DNA from: VXRD01 sp965242535
Lineage (GTDB): Bacteria > Latescibacterota > UBA2968
Assembly: GCA_965242535.1 (NCBI GenBank)
Contig: OZ251458.1
Span: 3,348,001-3,412,000, forward strand
Length of the DNA stretch: 64,000 nucleotides
Direction: 5' to 3'
This document shows positions 8,381 through 17,427 of the stretch, in pieces. The position numbers and the translations under genes were made by a program. The notes beneath the pieces were generated by a model. That model was not told the DNA's origin, did not search any database, and saw only the letters and a program-made list of their open reading frames with translations. Each line of letters opens with the position of its first letter. Position 1 is the stretch's first letter.

Positions 8381-9715
8381 ATGGATGAAGGAAGCCGCGA
8401 ATACGTGTTGAACGCCGCGTCCGAACACCGGGTCAAATTTATCCGACTCTGGTTCACCGACATTTTGGGACTCCTAAAAAGCGTGGCGATCCCCGTCGAG
8501 CAACTCGGCGAGGCCCTCGCCGAAGGCATTGGGTTTGACGGGTCGTCCGTAGAGGGCTTTGCGCGCATGGACGAGAGCGATATGATCGCCATGCCCGATC
8601 CCAATACCTTTCAGGTGTTGCCCTTTCGCCCGCAGGAAGAAGGCACGGTGGCGCGGATGTTTTGCGACATTCGCCAGCCGGGGGGGAACCCCTATCCGGG
8701 CGATCCGCGTTGGGTGCTGAAAAAAAATCTGAAACGCGCGGGCGATTTGGGCTTTGCGTTTTACGTGAGCCCAGAGATGGAGTTTTTCTATTTTCAAAAA
8801 CCCGAAGCCCCGCTCAAGGGCTTGGACGAAGGCGGGTATTTCGACCTGACGCCTTTGGACGTGGCGAGCGATTTGCGGCGGGATACCGTGCTGACGCTGG
8901 AGAAAATGGGCATCGAGGTGGCGTCCAGCCATCACGAAGACGCGCCTAGCCAGCACGAAATCGACTTGCTCTATACAGACGCGCTGACCATGGCCGACAA
9001 TGCGATGACCTACCGCTTGGTGGTAAAAGAGATCGCCGTAAAACACGGGGTTTGGGCCACGTTCATGCCCAAGCCGGTCTTCGGCGTCAACGGCAATGGC
9101 ATGCACGCGAACATGTCCTTGTTTCGGGGCGAAACCAATGCGTTTTACGACGAGCGCAATGCGTATCACCTGTCGGAGACCGCCCAATTCTTTATCGCAG
9201 GCCTCCTCGCCCATGCCTGCGAGATGACCTTGGTGACCAATCAGTGGGTCAATTCCTACAAGCGACTGGTGCCGGGGTACGAAGCCCCGCTGTACACGAC
9301 GTGGTCCGCGGTCAACCGCTCGGATCTGGTGCGCGTGCCCGCCTATTCCCCGGGCAAAGCGAGCACGACGCGAATCGAATACCGGTCGCCCGATCCGGCC
9401 TGCAATCCCTATCTATCATTTGCCCTGATGCTCGCCGCCGGATTAGAGGGCATTGAAAAACGCTATCCACTGCCCCCGCCGATGACAAAAAACGTCGCCG
9501 AGATGTCCAGCACCGAGCGCGAAAAAGCGGGCATTCAAACCCTGCCCTTGGATCTCTCACAGGCCATTGAACGCGCCGAGCACAGCGACTTGCTCCGCAA
9601 TGCCTTGGGCGATCACGTCTTTGAAAAATTCATCGCCAACAAAAAGATCGAATGGGCGAATTACAGGGCACAGGTGACGAGTTACGAACTGGATCAGTAC
9701 CTCAAAATTCTGTAA
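8381..9715 (+). CDS. glnA: Type I glutamine synthetase
   Basis: 444 residues, the size of short GSI-alpha enzymes. Family blocks are in order: GIGFDGSSVEGF, EMEFFYF, VASSHHEDAPSQHEIDL, NGNGMHANMS, NSYKRLVPGYEAP, and STTRIEYRSPDPACNPY. The adenylylation-region Tyr is absent (KNVAEMSSTER), so control by adenylylation is unlikely. The usual HxHxS after NGxGM reads HANMS, with Asn in place of the second His, which is unusual. It catalyses ATP-dependent ligation of ammonia to glutamate. The last 29 coding bases plus 9 downstream bases are duplicated 72 bp further on. No PII or regulator gene is adjacent. Confidence 0.95.
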   Translation: MDEGSREYVLNAASEHRVKFIRLWFTDILGLLKSVAIPVEQLGEALAEGIGFDGSSVEGFARMDESDMIAMPDPNTFQVLPFRPQEEGTVARMFCDIRQPGGNPYPGDPRWVLKKNLKRAGDLGFAFYVSPEMEFFYFQKPEAPLKGLDEGGYFDLTPLDVASDLRRDTVLTLEKMGIEVASSHHEDAPSQHEIDLLYTDALTMADNAMTYRLVVKEIAVKHGVWATFMPKPVFGVNGNGMHANMSLFRGETNAFYDERNAYHLSETAQFFIAGLLAHACEMTLVTNQWVNSYKRLVPGYEAPLYTTWSAVNRSDLVRVPAYSPGKASTTRIEYRSPDPACNPYLSFALMLAAGLEGIEKRYPLPPPMTKNVAEMSSTEREKAGIQTLPLDLSQAIERAEHSDLLRNALGDHVFEKFIANKKIEWANYRAQVTSYELDQYLKIL

Positions 9716-9797
9716 CCACCTCCACCGCTGGGCGATCAAAAATCGGGTTGGATGTCGTCACTGGATCAGTACCTCAAAATTCTGTAACCACCTCCAC
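9688..9797. repeat. 38-bp direct duplication of the glnA 3' end
   Basis: Bases 9688-9725 (ACTGGATCAGTACCTCAAAA... through the stop codon and CCACCTCCAC) recur exactly at 9760-9797, 72 bp downstream. The intervening 34 bases include CGCTGGGCGATCAAAAATCG. It looks like a recent tandem duplication or an insertion scar. Confidence 0.9.
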
Positions 9798-9818
9798 GGG
9801 GAATTGCGAATCACATCC

Positions 9819-9938
9819 CCCGTCTCCCGTCTTGTATCTTCGGACAGACACGGGGGCCTGTCCCTACGATTGCTTCTCCCGTCTTCCGTCTTCCCTCTTC
9901 CGTCTCCCGTCTCCCGTCTCCCCGCCTTTCCCCAACGG
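9819..9938. repeat. Heptad array with GGACAGRC/GCCTGTCC hairpin element
   Basis: 7-bp units (CTCCCGT, CTTCCGT, CTTCCCT) run into TTGTATCTTCGGACAGACAC and its hairpin arm GCCTGTCCCTACG, followed by another run of heptads. It fills the gap between glnA and the small ORF at 9947. Confidence 0.85.
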
Positions 9939-9946
9939 ACACAGCC

Positions 9947-10189
9947 ATGCCCAAAAAGCGCAGACCCTGCCCGCGCGGCTTGTACGACGGATGCCCGATT
10001 CCCCGGGAATTGTGCAGCGAAGATCACGCCCGCACGGGCCGATGGCATTGCTTGGCGTTCTTGCGCGAGTTTGAGTGGTTTGTGTTTGGCACAGAGGAGG
10101 AAGAGGACGCCCCGCGCGTTGCAACGGAAGGAGAAATCGCATCGCTGGAGGATTTGATGCGCGTGCTGGAAGGGATGGGGCAAAATTGA
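9947..10189 (+). CDS. Hypothetical small protein
   Basis: 80 residues, starting MPKKRRPCPRGLYDG. The N-terminal half carries four Cys and several aromatic residues (RWHCLAFLREFEWF); the C-terminal part is acidic (EEEEDAP) with a short helical tail. No family is recognised. It sits directly after a repeat array, with no clear Shine-Dalgarno. It may be a real accessory gene or a chance frame. Confidence 0.45.
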   Translation: MPKKRRPCPRGLYDGCPIPRELCSEDHARTGRWHCLAFLREFEWFVFGTEEEEDAPRVATEGEIASLEDLMRVLEGMGQN

Positions 10190-10209
10190 GCCGTCCCCGT
10201 GTTCGCGTG

Positions 10210-11361
10210 CTAGGGCGAGTGGATGGCTTTGTAAATATCGAGGATCGGCACCTGTTTTTCGCGTGCAATGCGCGCACAGTCGTCGTATTCGGGCGAGACG
10301 CGCTGTTTGCCACCGATCGTGGCGATTTTGACGCGGACAGGGCCAAAGGGCGTTTGGAGGGTGTCTGAACGCCGTTCGAGCAGGTGGCGTTGAACGGGCA
10401 GGCGGCGGATGCCGAGGGTGGTGGTTTCCGAGAAGATGAGTTCGGCGAGTTCGGTTTCTTTGTTCGGGTCGGCCAGAACCGTGAGTTGAATGCCTGGGCG
10501 GCCTTTTTTCATGATCACAGGCGTGAGAAAGGCGTCGCGCGCGCCGGCTTCGAACAAGCGGTCGATGAGATACCCGTAAATCTCTGGGGACATGTCGTCG
10601 ATATTCGTCTCCAACAAAATCGGCGCGTCCGTCCGCGAATCCGCGACGAGTTCGCCGATCTCCACGCGCAGGAGGTTGGGCACTTGCTCGACATCGCGCG
10701 CGCCCGCGCCGTATCCCGCGATTTCCGTGCGGAGTTGGACGGGTTCGCCGATGCCCGATGCGAGTGCCGTGAGGAGAGCGGCACCCGTGGGCGTGACGAG
10801 TTCATGGGGAATGTCCGTGCGTTCGGTGGGAAAGCCCTTGGTCATTTCGACGACAGCGGGCACGGGAATGGGCATCGCGCCGTGCGCGCCCCGGGTTTGG
10901 CCCGAGCCAAACCGGAATTTGGAGGCATAGACCGCTTCGACGCCGAGGAGTTCGAGGCCGACGACAGCGCCGACAACATCGACAATGGCATCGACGGCGC
11001 CTACTTCGTGGAAGTGAACCGCGTCGATGGTCGTGCCGTGAACCTCGGCTTCGGCTTCGGCGAGCTTTTGAAAAACGCGGCCCGCGCGTTCTTTTGCCGA
11101 ATCCGATATCGAACTGCTGTGGATGATTTCGAGGACGTGCTTCAAGTGGCGGTGGACGTGGCCTTCCCGCGCGTGGACATCGACTTTGGTGCCTGCGATG
11201 CCGTGTTTTTCAACGCGGCGCCGCGAGATAGTAAATTCGCGGACGGAGAGTTTGTCGAGTTCGGATTTTAGGGCCAAAAAAGAAAGGCCCGCATCTACGA
11301 GCGCGCCCAAGGTCATATCGCCGCTAATGCCGGCAAAACAGTCGAAATAAGCCACTTTCAT
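10210..11361 (-). CDS. larC: Nickel-pincer cofactor biosynthesis protein LarC
   Basis: 383 residues, full family length. The signature N-terminus is YFDCFAGISGDMTLGAL. A His-rich stretch (GHVHRHLKHV), HFHEVGAVDAIVD, PTGAALL and ETNIDDMSPE (start of the C-terminal metal-binding domain) all match the LarC/DUF111 family. LarC is the CTP-dependent cyclometallase that inserts nickel into the pyridinium-dithiocarboxylate pincer cofactor. LarA, LarB and LarE are not in the window, so the gene is an orphan here. The 40 bp between it and the M23 peptidase suggest it may end a shorter transcript. Confidence 0.93.
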   Translation of the reverse strand: MKVAYFDCFAGISGDMTLGALVDAGLSFLALKSELDKLSVREFTISRRRVEKHGIAGTKVDVHAREGHVHRHLKHVLEIIHSSSISDSAKERAGRVFQKLAEAEAEVHGTTIDAVHFHEVGAVDAIVDVVGAVVGLELLGVEAVYASKFRFGSGQTRGAHGAMPIPVPAVVEMTKGFPTERTDIPHELVTPTGAALLTALASGIGEPVQLRTEIAGYGAGARDVEQVPNLLRVEIGELVADSRTDAPILLETNIDDMSPEIYGYLIDRLFEAGARDAFLTPVIMKKGRPGIQLTVLADPNKETELAELIFSETTTLGIRRLPVQRHLLERRSDTLQTPFGPVRVKIATIGGKQRVSPEYDDCARIAREKQVPILDIYKAIHSP

Positions 11362-11401
11362 AACCGCGATTTTCCCTTTGACAAAATCGGGCCCGCGCCC
11401 A

Positions 11402-12817
11402 TCACTCCGCCACGGCTGGAACGGCTGGCAGGGAGGCGGTGACGAGTGAACCGTTCGCGCGCCCTAAGAGCGCGAAATACCGATCGCGTTGCTGGCTAAA
11501 ATGCGCCATGTACTTTTTGGGAACCGGGCGACCTGTGGGGCGGTTGATCGCCCGCGTGGGATTGGTCAGTTTGTACTTGCCGTTGATCGTGGTGTAAAAA
11601 TTGAAGTGCAAGTGCGGGCCCGTGGCGCGGCCCGTTGCCCCCACATACCCGATGGTCTGTTTTTGTTTGACGCGCTGCCCCCGTTTCAGGCCCCGCGCAT
11701 ATCGGCTCAAGTGACCGTAGCCGGTCTTATAGCCGTTTTTGTGCTCGACCTCGATGTAGTGGCCGAGCGGGCCTCTGCGTCCGACATAGGAAACCGTGCC
11801 GTCGGCAATGGCCCAAACCTTCGTGCCGGTGGGCGCGGCGTAGTCCACGCCGTGATGCGGGATATACCTTTTGAGAATGGGGTGAAACCGGCGGGCCGCG
11901 TATTTGGAACTGATGCGGGTAAAGTTCAGGGGCTTGCGTAGGAAAAGCCCTTGCAAAGACCGGCCTTTGGAGTCGTAATAATCGTCATTGCCCGTGGGAT
12001 CCACATAGCGAAAGGCTTGAAACGACTCTTTGCCACCTTTGTATTGCGCCGAGAGAATGTCGCCATAACGCACAAAGGCGCCGGATTTGCCGTAGAGTTT
12101 TTCAACGACAAAAGCAAACGCGTCGCCCTTTCTGCAATCGTTGTGAAAGTCGATATAATATTCGAAAATGTATTCGAGCTTGTCGCACAGAAGCGCGGGG
12201 TTTTCCCCGGTGTCGCGGAGTGCATTCCAAATCGTATCTTTCACGCGGCCAAATACTACAATGGCTTCGCGGCGCAACGGCAGATTCTCTTGCCGCGCTT
12301 TGAGCACGCCATCGATCCGCTCGACGACAAAGCGCGTTTCATGGTCGCCCTGCTTGATGTATTCGAGATGCTGAATCGCGGCTTGGCTATCGATCACGAC
12401 CGAGTAGCGATCCCCTTGCCGAACCACATTCGGATTGAATGACGAACGCGAAATGCCCTTGCGCAGCGCGCCGATGAGCAGTCGAACCTCGGTGCGCGAA
12501 ATGCCTTCGCGGATGAGGTTATCCGTGAGATTTTCGTTTCGCGCGATATATCCCGAGATTTTGGTGCCCTCGGCTTTTTGAGCGGCAAATGGCAGGATGA
12601 GTTCCGCATCGATTGAAGCGGAAACCCTTTTTTTCAATGCCGCGACGGGTTCGTATTCCGTGGCCTCGTTGCCGAGGCCAAAAAGCACGCTGACGCCTAT
12701 CAGCGTCAAAAGGAAGAACCATCGGCGCGATTTGCGCGGTTTGCGCGGTTTGCGTTGCCCGCGCGGTTTGCGCCGCTTAGGGGCTTGGGGGAGATTGCTG
12801 TAATCGTACATCGGCAT
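11402..12817 (-). CDS. M23 family metallopeptidase, membrane anchored
   Basis: 471 residues. A very basic N-terminus (KRRKPRGQRKPRKPRKSRR) precedes one transmembrane segment (WFFLLTLIGVSVLFGL, about 33-48). The middle resembles the OapA/MepM-type pre-domain. The C-terminal LytM domain (about 330-430) has HHGVDYAAPTGTKV (HxxxD zinc ligands) and GPHLHF (HxH). It is expected to cut peptidoglycan cross-links in the periplasm. Like MepM it probably depends on partner proteins, none of which are visible here. Confidence 0.92.
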   Translation of the reverse strand: MPMYDYSNLPQAPKRRKPRGQRKPRKPRKSRRWFFLLTLIGVSVLFGLGNEATEYEPVAALKKRVSASIDAELILPFAAQKAEGTKISGYIARNENLTDNLIREGISRTEVRLLIGALRKGISRSSFNPNVVRQGDRYSVVIDSQAAIQHLEYIKQGDHETRFVVERIDGVLKARQENLPLRREAIVVFGRVKDTIWNALRDTGENPALLCDKLEYIFEYYIDFHNDCRKGDAFAFVVEKLYGKSGAFVRYGDILSAQYKGGKESFQAFRYVDPTGNDDYYDSKGRSLQGLFLRKPLNFTRISSKYAARRFHPILKRYIPHHGVDYAAPTGTKVWAIADGTVSYVGRRGPLGHYIEVEHKNGYKTGYGHLSRYARGLKRGQRVKQKQTIGYVGATGRATGPHLHFNFYTTINGKYKLTNPTRAINRPTGRPVPKKYMAHFSQQRDRYFALLGRANGSLVTASLPAVPAVAE

Positions 12818-12998
12818 GGGGGAGGGACCCTTTGCAAAAAATTGTTTCCGTCTGAATGTGCGTCAAACACTAAGCCATCTCGCCATATCCGTCAACAGCA
12901 TTATCTTGGGGTTGCGACATCGGGCGTATCTATATGTTGTAATTTGAGCCGCGTCTATGCGTTCATCGCGCATTGTGAATCCGAACGGAGGATGGAAA

Positions 12999-14051
12999 AT
13001 GGATGCTGAAAAAATGGAACTGAAAGGCTTGTTTCCCGAAGAATTGGCACAGCATGTGGCCGATATGGGTTTGGAGAGGTACAGAACCCGGCAACTGATC
13101 GACTGGCTCTACAACAAGGGCGTCACGGATTTTGAGTCCATGACGAATTTGTCCAAGGCCACGCGCGCTCGGTTGGATGCGCGATTCAAACTCTTGACAT
13201 TGAACCGCATTGAAAAAATCGAATCCGCGTCGCGAGACGCCGAGAAGTTCTTGTTTGAACTGCCCGACAAGCGGCGCGTGGAAAGCGTTTTGATGCGCGA
13301 TGGCAAACGCCGAACCCTGTGCGTTTCGTCACAGGTGGGCTGTCCGCTCGATTGCCAATTTTGCGCCACCGCACGCATGGGCTTGCTCCGCAATCTGACC
13401 GCCGCCGAGATCGTCGAGCAAGTGTTGTACGCGCAACGAGTTTTGCGCGCCCGAGGCGATGAATTGACCCATGTGGTCATGATGGGGATGGGCGAACCCA
13501 TGCTGAATTTCGATCAGGTGATCCGGGCGATCCGATTGATCAATCTGGATTACGGCGCGGCCATAGGCATCCGCCGCATCACCCTATCGACCGTCGGGCA
13601 TGTGCCGGGCATCGCAAAACTCGCCCGCGAAAAACTCAAACTCGGACTCGCCGTATCCCTCAACGCGACGACCGATGTACAGCGGTCGCAGATCATGCCG
13701 ATCAACCGCAAATGGCCCATTGCCGAACTCCTAGCCGCCGTGCGCGCCTACTACGATCAGATCAAGCGATGGGTGACATTTGAATACGTGTTATTACACG
13801 GCTTCAACGACGCCCCCGAAGACGCCCACAGGTTGATCGACCTCGTGCGCGACATCCCCTGCAAAATCAACCTAATACCCTGGAATCCCATCGCAGACGC
13901 CCCCTTTCAACGCCCCCCACAACGCGCGATAGACCAATTCGCCACCATCTTGACCCAAGCGCAACTAACCGCCACCGTCCGCTACAGCAAAGGCGACGAC
14001 ATCGCCGCCGGATGCGGGCAGTTGTATCGAGAAATGAGCAACAGTCAGTGA
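12999..14051 (+). CDS. rlmN: 23S rRNA/tRNA adenine-C2 methyltransferase RlmN
   Basis: 350 residues from the ATG at 12999, which follows GGAGGATGGAAA; a longer frame to 12957 lacks this. The radical-SAM cluster motif CPLDCQFC follows QVGC. GMGEPMLNF and the C-terminal AAGCGQL, whose Cys takes part in methyl transfer, are present, together with the first methylation Cys region near RTLCVSSQ. It methylates A2503 of 23S rRNA and some tRNAs. It is divergent from the M23 peptidase gene and stands alone. Confidence 0.95.
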   Translation: MDAEKMELKGLFPEELAQHVADMGLERYRTRQLIDWLYNKGVTDFESMTNLSKATRARLDARFKLLTLNRIEKIESASRDAEKFLFELPDKRRVESVLMRDGKRRTLCVSSQVGCPLDCQFCATARMGLLRNLTAAEIVEQVLYAQRVLRARGDELTHVVMMGMGEPMLNFDQVIRAIRLINLDYGAAIGIRRITLSTVGHVPGIAKLAREKLKLGLAVSLNATTDVQRSQIMPINRKWPIAELLAAVRAYYDQIKRWVTFEYVLLHGFNDAPEDAHRLIDLVRDIPCKINLIPWNPIADAPFQRPPQRAIDQFATILTQAQLTATVRYSKGDDIAAGCGQLYREMSNSQ

Positions 14052-14246
14052 TCAGCACTTCGCCCCCGCGCCCGGCGATGGCGTAGCAGAAAAAACAAAA
14101 GGTCAACGCGGTCTAACCCGCCGAGAGCCTAATCGATCCGGGCGTGCCATTTAACCCCGTCGAAGCCTATATGCAAATGAACGAACACCCAAAACAGGCA
14201 TCAAACTCGGCGTTGACCATTCTGGATAATATCGAGGTTTCAGACC

Positions 14247-14465
14247 ATGAGACTCAATTACTACCCGGGAACGGATTCCCTGTACATCGACCTGTCAGAG
14301 CGCGTCAGCGCGAAAAGTTGGGAAATATCGGAAGGCGTGATCCTCGACTACGATGCGGAGGGCAGGCTCGTCGGCATTGACATCGATCACGCGAGCGAGA
14401 AGGTCGAACTCAAAAAACTCACGCTCAACCAATTGCCCAGCACGCTCGAAATGATCAGCGCGTGA
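14247..14465 (+). CDS. DUF2283 family small protein
   Basis: 72 residues, starting MRLNYYPGTDSLYIDLSE and continuing with VILDYDAEGRLVGIDI, the typical DUF2283 pattern. Start supported by GAGGT 12 bases upstream. DUF2283 genes often accompany DUF4258 genes as toxin-antitoxin-like pairs; I see no such partner in the 190 bp upstream. Function unknown. Confidence 0.8.
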   Translation: MRLNYYPGTDSLYIDLSERVSAKSWEISEGVILDYDAEGRLVGIDIDHASEKVELKKLTLNQLPSTLEMISA

Positions 14466-14479
14466 TCTCCTTGCGGCAC

Positions 14480-14997
14480 AACGCAGGAGCGGGGTAATCC
14501 GCGTAATCCGCGATCCAAACAGATGCGTCGCGATGAGGACAGGCACGGGGGCCTGTCCCTACGGGTGATGGGGACTGGCGAGGAGGGAGCGCAGGTGGTG
14601 TGAAGCGCGCGGGTAACTCGTCTGAATCGCGGATTACACAGATTAGCGGATTAAAGGCGGATTAAAGGCGAGAGTAAGGCAAAGGGCAGAGAGCATGGAC
14701 GAAGGGCGAGAGGGAGGGCGAAGAGGGTAGGTGGTACGAGGGACATAGCGGCGGGAGGGTGTGGGTTTTTTCGCGCATGATGCGCTGGCTCAAACCCATC
14801 AAAACCGCCCTTGATCCATCACTCAAAAAAGCCCTCTTCCGTCTTCCCTCTTCCGTCTCCCCGAAGGGACATAGCGGCGGGAGGGTTATGGGGGTAATCT
14901 GCGTAATCCCAAAATCCGCGTAATCTGTGATTCAGACAAGGGGATGGACGCGGATTGGGCGGCGCAGGTCGTGCATAAGACACAGCGGCGGTGGGGC
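14480..14997. repeat. Gene-free repeat zone with GCGGATTA-type and hairpin repeats
   Basis: Contains several copies of the GCGGATTACACAGATTAGCGG-like dispersed repeat (about 14490-14520, 14625-14680, and reversed at 14890-14945). It also holds one GGACAGGC/GCCTGTCC hairpin element (14537-14563) and a short heptad run at 14832-14862. No credible gene is present. Confidence 0.75.
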
Positions 14998-15215
14998 GGG
15001 GCGGGGTACAACTGCTCCAGCAGTTCAATTGCTTTTGTAATAGAACGACATGCGCCAGCCTGCAAGGTGGGTTGCAAAATGGATGTGGGTTGCGAGACGG
15101 ACTTACGCGCTGTGCCCGATGGCTTTCCGTGATGGGCTTTTGCGAGGGCCTGTTTGGCGAGGGCTTATTTGAAGGACGGTGGAACAGCAAAGCGATCCCC
15201 TTAATGAATTAGTTG
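14998..15215. mobile_element. Partial MITE-like element, copy C
   Basis: Right half only. It starts within the mini-hairpin module GCGGGGTACAACTGCTCCAG and runs through the conserved TTGCAAAATGGATGTGGGTT block to the alternative right end GAAGGACGGTGGAACAGCAA...TTGGTACAAATGG. The CTCTGTAAATTAA terminal repeats and the AAAGTAGG hairpin are missing. Confidence 0.75.
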
Positions 15216-15224
15216 GTACAAATG

Positions 15225-15492
15225 GCACAGGGGCCTGTCCCTACGGATGATGGGAGCATCGCCCCTGCGTTTCTCGCCTTTCGCCTCTTGCCTCTTGCCT
15301 CTTACCTCTCCCGTCTCCCGTCTCCCGTCTTCCCTCTCGCGCCTTTTGCGCCTTTTGCGCCTTTTGTGCCTTTTGTGCCTTTTGTGCCTTTTGTGGCTAA
15401 ACCCCGTCTCCGTCTCCCGTCTCCCGTCTTCCCTCTCGCGCCTTTTGTGCCTTTTGTGGCTAAACTCCCGTCTCCCGTCTCCCGTCTCTCCC
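15225..15492. repeat. Hairpin element plus 7-bp and 9-bp tandem arrays upstream of prmC
   Basis: A hairpin element (CACAGGGGCCTGTCCCTACG) is followed by heptads (CTTGCCT, CTCCCGT). About seven 9-bp units (GCGCCTTTT/GTGCCTTTT) follow at 15341-15396, then TTTTGTGGCTAAA, more heptads, and a second 9-bp pair. It ends at the prmC start codon, so any native leader of prmC has been replaced. Confidence 0.88.
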
Positions 15493-16362
15493 ATGCCCTC
15501 CTCCATTCCCCATCTTCTGACTTGGGCCAGCGATATCCTCCGCAAAGCAGGTGTTTCCAGCCCGCGGGTGGATGCCGAATGGATGCTCGCCCATGTGCTT
15601 CAATGCCCGCGTTCAGAACTGCACGTGCGGCCGCGCCAACCGCTTGCCGAGGCACGGTGCGCGGCCTTTCGCAACTTGATTTTTCGCCGCGCGACACGCA
15701 TTCCCCTGCAACACCTCTTGGGCGACACCGAATTTTACGGCCTTCCCTTTTACGCGTCGCCCGCTGGGCTCATTCCCCGCCCGGAAACCGAGACCCTCGT
15801 CGAAGTCGCCCTCGACCACTTGACGACCTGCCCGAATCCGCGCATCCTCGACATCGGCACGGGATCGGGGATCATCGCCATTGCACTGGCAAAAGAACTG
15901 CCGAAATCGCGGGTGGTCGGCGTGGATATATCGCGCGACGCGCTTTGCCTCGCCCGTCAAAACGCCCGTCTCAATGGCGTTTCCGACCGCGTTTCTCTCG
16001 TTCAAACCGATCTCCTCGCGCCCTTTGCAAAGCCCGAGTGCTTTCACGCCATCCTCTCTAATCCGCCCTATATCCCTAGCGACGAGATCGACGCGCTCCA
16101 ACCCGAAGTTCGCGCTTTTGATCCGCGCATCGCGTTGGATGGAGGGGGCGATGGTCTCGATTTTTATCGCGAGATCATTCCCCGTAGCATTCCCTTGCTC
16201 GCACAGGCCGGGTTGTTGGGTTTGGAAATCGGCCATGACCAAGGCCCTGCTGTCGCGCGCTTGATCGCGCAATACGCGAGCCTGACCCATGTCGCCACCC
16301 ACCTCGACCTGTGCGGATATCCCCGTGCGGTTCTCGCCCGCAAACAAATCCGATTGTATTGA
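15493..16362 (+). CDS. prmC: Release-factor glutamine methyltransferase PrmC (HemK)
   Basis: 289 residues from the ATG at 15493. The N-terminal helical domain (about 1-85) is followed by a Rossmann methyltransferase: LIPRPETETLVE, LDIGTGSGIIAIALA (SAM binding) and SNPPYIPSDE, the NPPY motif that holds the target glutamine. It methylates the GGQ glutamine of RF1/RF2, and prfB lies elsewhere in the window. The longer upstream frame is repeat array and gives only low-complexity sequence, so it is not part of the protein. A polyprenyl synthase gene follows 78 bp downstream. Confidence 0.94.
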   Translation: MPSSIPHLLTWASDILRKAGVSSPRVDAEWMLAHVLQCPRSELHVRPRQPLAEARCAAFRNLIFRRATRIPLQHLLGDTEFYGLPFYASPAGLIPRPETETLVEVALDHLTTCPNPRILDIGTGSGIIAIALAKELPKSRVVGVDISRDALCLARQNARLNGVSDRVSLVQTDLLAPFAKPECFHAILSNPPYIPSDEIDALQPEVRAFDPRIALDGGGDGLDFYREIIPRSIPLLAQAGLLGLEIGHDQGPAVARLIAQYASLTHVATHLDLCGYPRAVLARKQIRLY

Positions 16363-16440
16363 CTTTTGCGACCTTTTTTATTACTTTCTCACGCCTTAAA
16401 AACGGTTTCCATTCGTTTGTCCCACCCTTATCCACGCGCT

Positions 16441-17409
16441 ATGTTAGATCAAATTTTCGCTCCTATCCAATATCAGATCGCGCGTTTTGAGGCGCGTCTC
16501 GAAGAAGTGATGATGGCCTCGGATGTCGCGGGCATTCAAGAAATGGCCTATCGCGTCGTCAAAAACCGAGGCAGGCGTTTCCGGCCCGCCCTCGCGTTGT
16601 TGACCGCGCAGGCGGTGGGCGAGTGTTCAGACGCGGTGATTGATGCGGCCGTCGGCGTCGAGTTGGTGCAAACCGCGTCGCTCGTTCACGACGACGTGAT
16701 CGACAACGCGGAAACGCGCAGGGGCAGCGATGTTTTGCATCTGCAATGGGGCAATCGCACGGCCATTTTGATGGGGGATTTTCTCTTTGCCAAATCCATG
16801 CAAGTGCTCGTCGGGCTGAACTCTTTGCCGGTGATGAACGCCACGACCCACGCGATTCAGCGCATTGTGGAGGGGGAAATTCTCGAGGGCGAAACAGCCC
16901 CTTCGGATGAGGCGTCGCACTACTTTCGCATGATCAACAAAAAAACCGCGTCCCTGCTCGCGCTATCTTGCGAATTGGGCGCGCTTTTGGGCAATGGCTC
17001 ACCCGACCAAGTCGTGCGGATGGCGTCTTTTGGCAGCGCAATCGGCGTGGCGTATCAAATTACCGACGATGTGCTCGATCTGATCGGCAACCCGACCGAT
17101 TTGGGCAAGCCCACGGGAAACGATTTGCGCGAAAAGAAATTGACCTTGCCCCTCATCTGCGCGCTGGCAAATTGCAAAAATGGCGAGGCGGCGCACATCC
17201 GCACCAAAGTGCTCAATGGCGTGGAAACCGACGGGGACTGGCGGGAAGTGACGCGCTTTGTCCATCGCTATCGGGGCGTTGAAAAAGCGCGAAAAGAAGC
17301 GCGTTCCCACGCCCGATCCGCACTCGAAAACCTCGATGTCCTGCACACCTCGCGGGCGCGAGACGCGCTCGTTTTGGCCGTTCAACACGTCGTTGAGCGC
17401 GACCGATAA
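16441..17409 (+). CDS. Trans-polyprenyl diphosphate synthase (octaprenyl/heptaprenyl type)
   Basis: 322 residues. The first aspartate-rich motif lies in LVHDDVIDNAETRRG and the second in ITDDVLDLIG, with GRRFRPALALL near the N-terminus. It adds isopentenyl units to an allylic diphosphate, giving the side chain of quinones or a related lipid. ATG at 16441 is chosen because the family starts here (MLDQIFAPIQ); the open frame upstream is unsupported. It is 18 bp upstream of secDF. Chain length cannot be deduced from sequence alone. Confidence 0.92.
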   Translation: MLDQIFAPIQYQIARFEARLEEVMMASDVAGIQEMAYRVVKNRGRRFRPALALLTAQAVGECSDAVIDAAVGVELVQTASLVHDDVIDNAETRRGSDVLHLQWGNRTAILMGDFLFAKSMQVLVGLNSLPVMNATTHAIQRIVEGEILEGETAPSDEASHYFRMINKKTASLLALSCELGALLGNGSPDQVVRMASFGSAIGVAYQITDDVLDLIGNPTDLGKPTGNDLREKKLTLPLICALANCKNGEAAHIRTKVLNGVETDGDWREVTRFVHRYRGVEKARKEARSHARSALENLDVLHTSRARDALVLAVQHVVERDR

Positions 17410-17427
17410 CCCCAAACGGAGTTCTAA

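Noticed and set aside
12830..12998. Possible riboswitch between the M23 peptidase and rlmN
   Set aside because: No conserved aptamer elements or terminator were found; only an ordinary divergent promoter gap.
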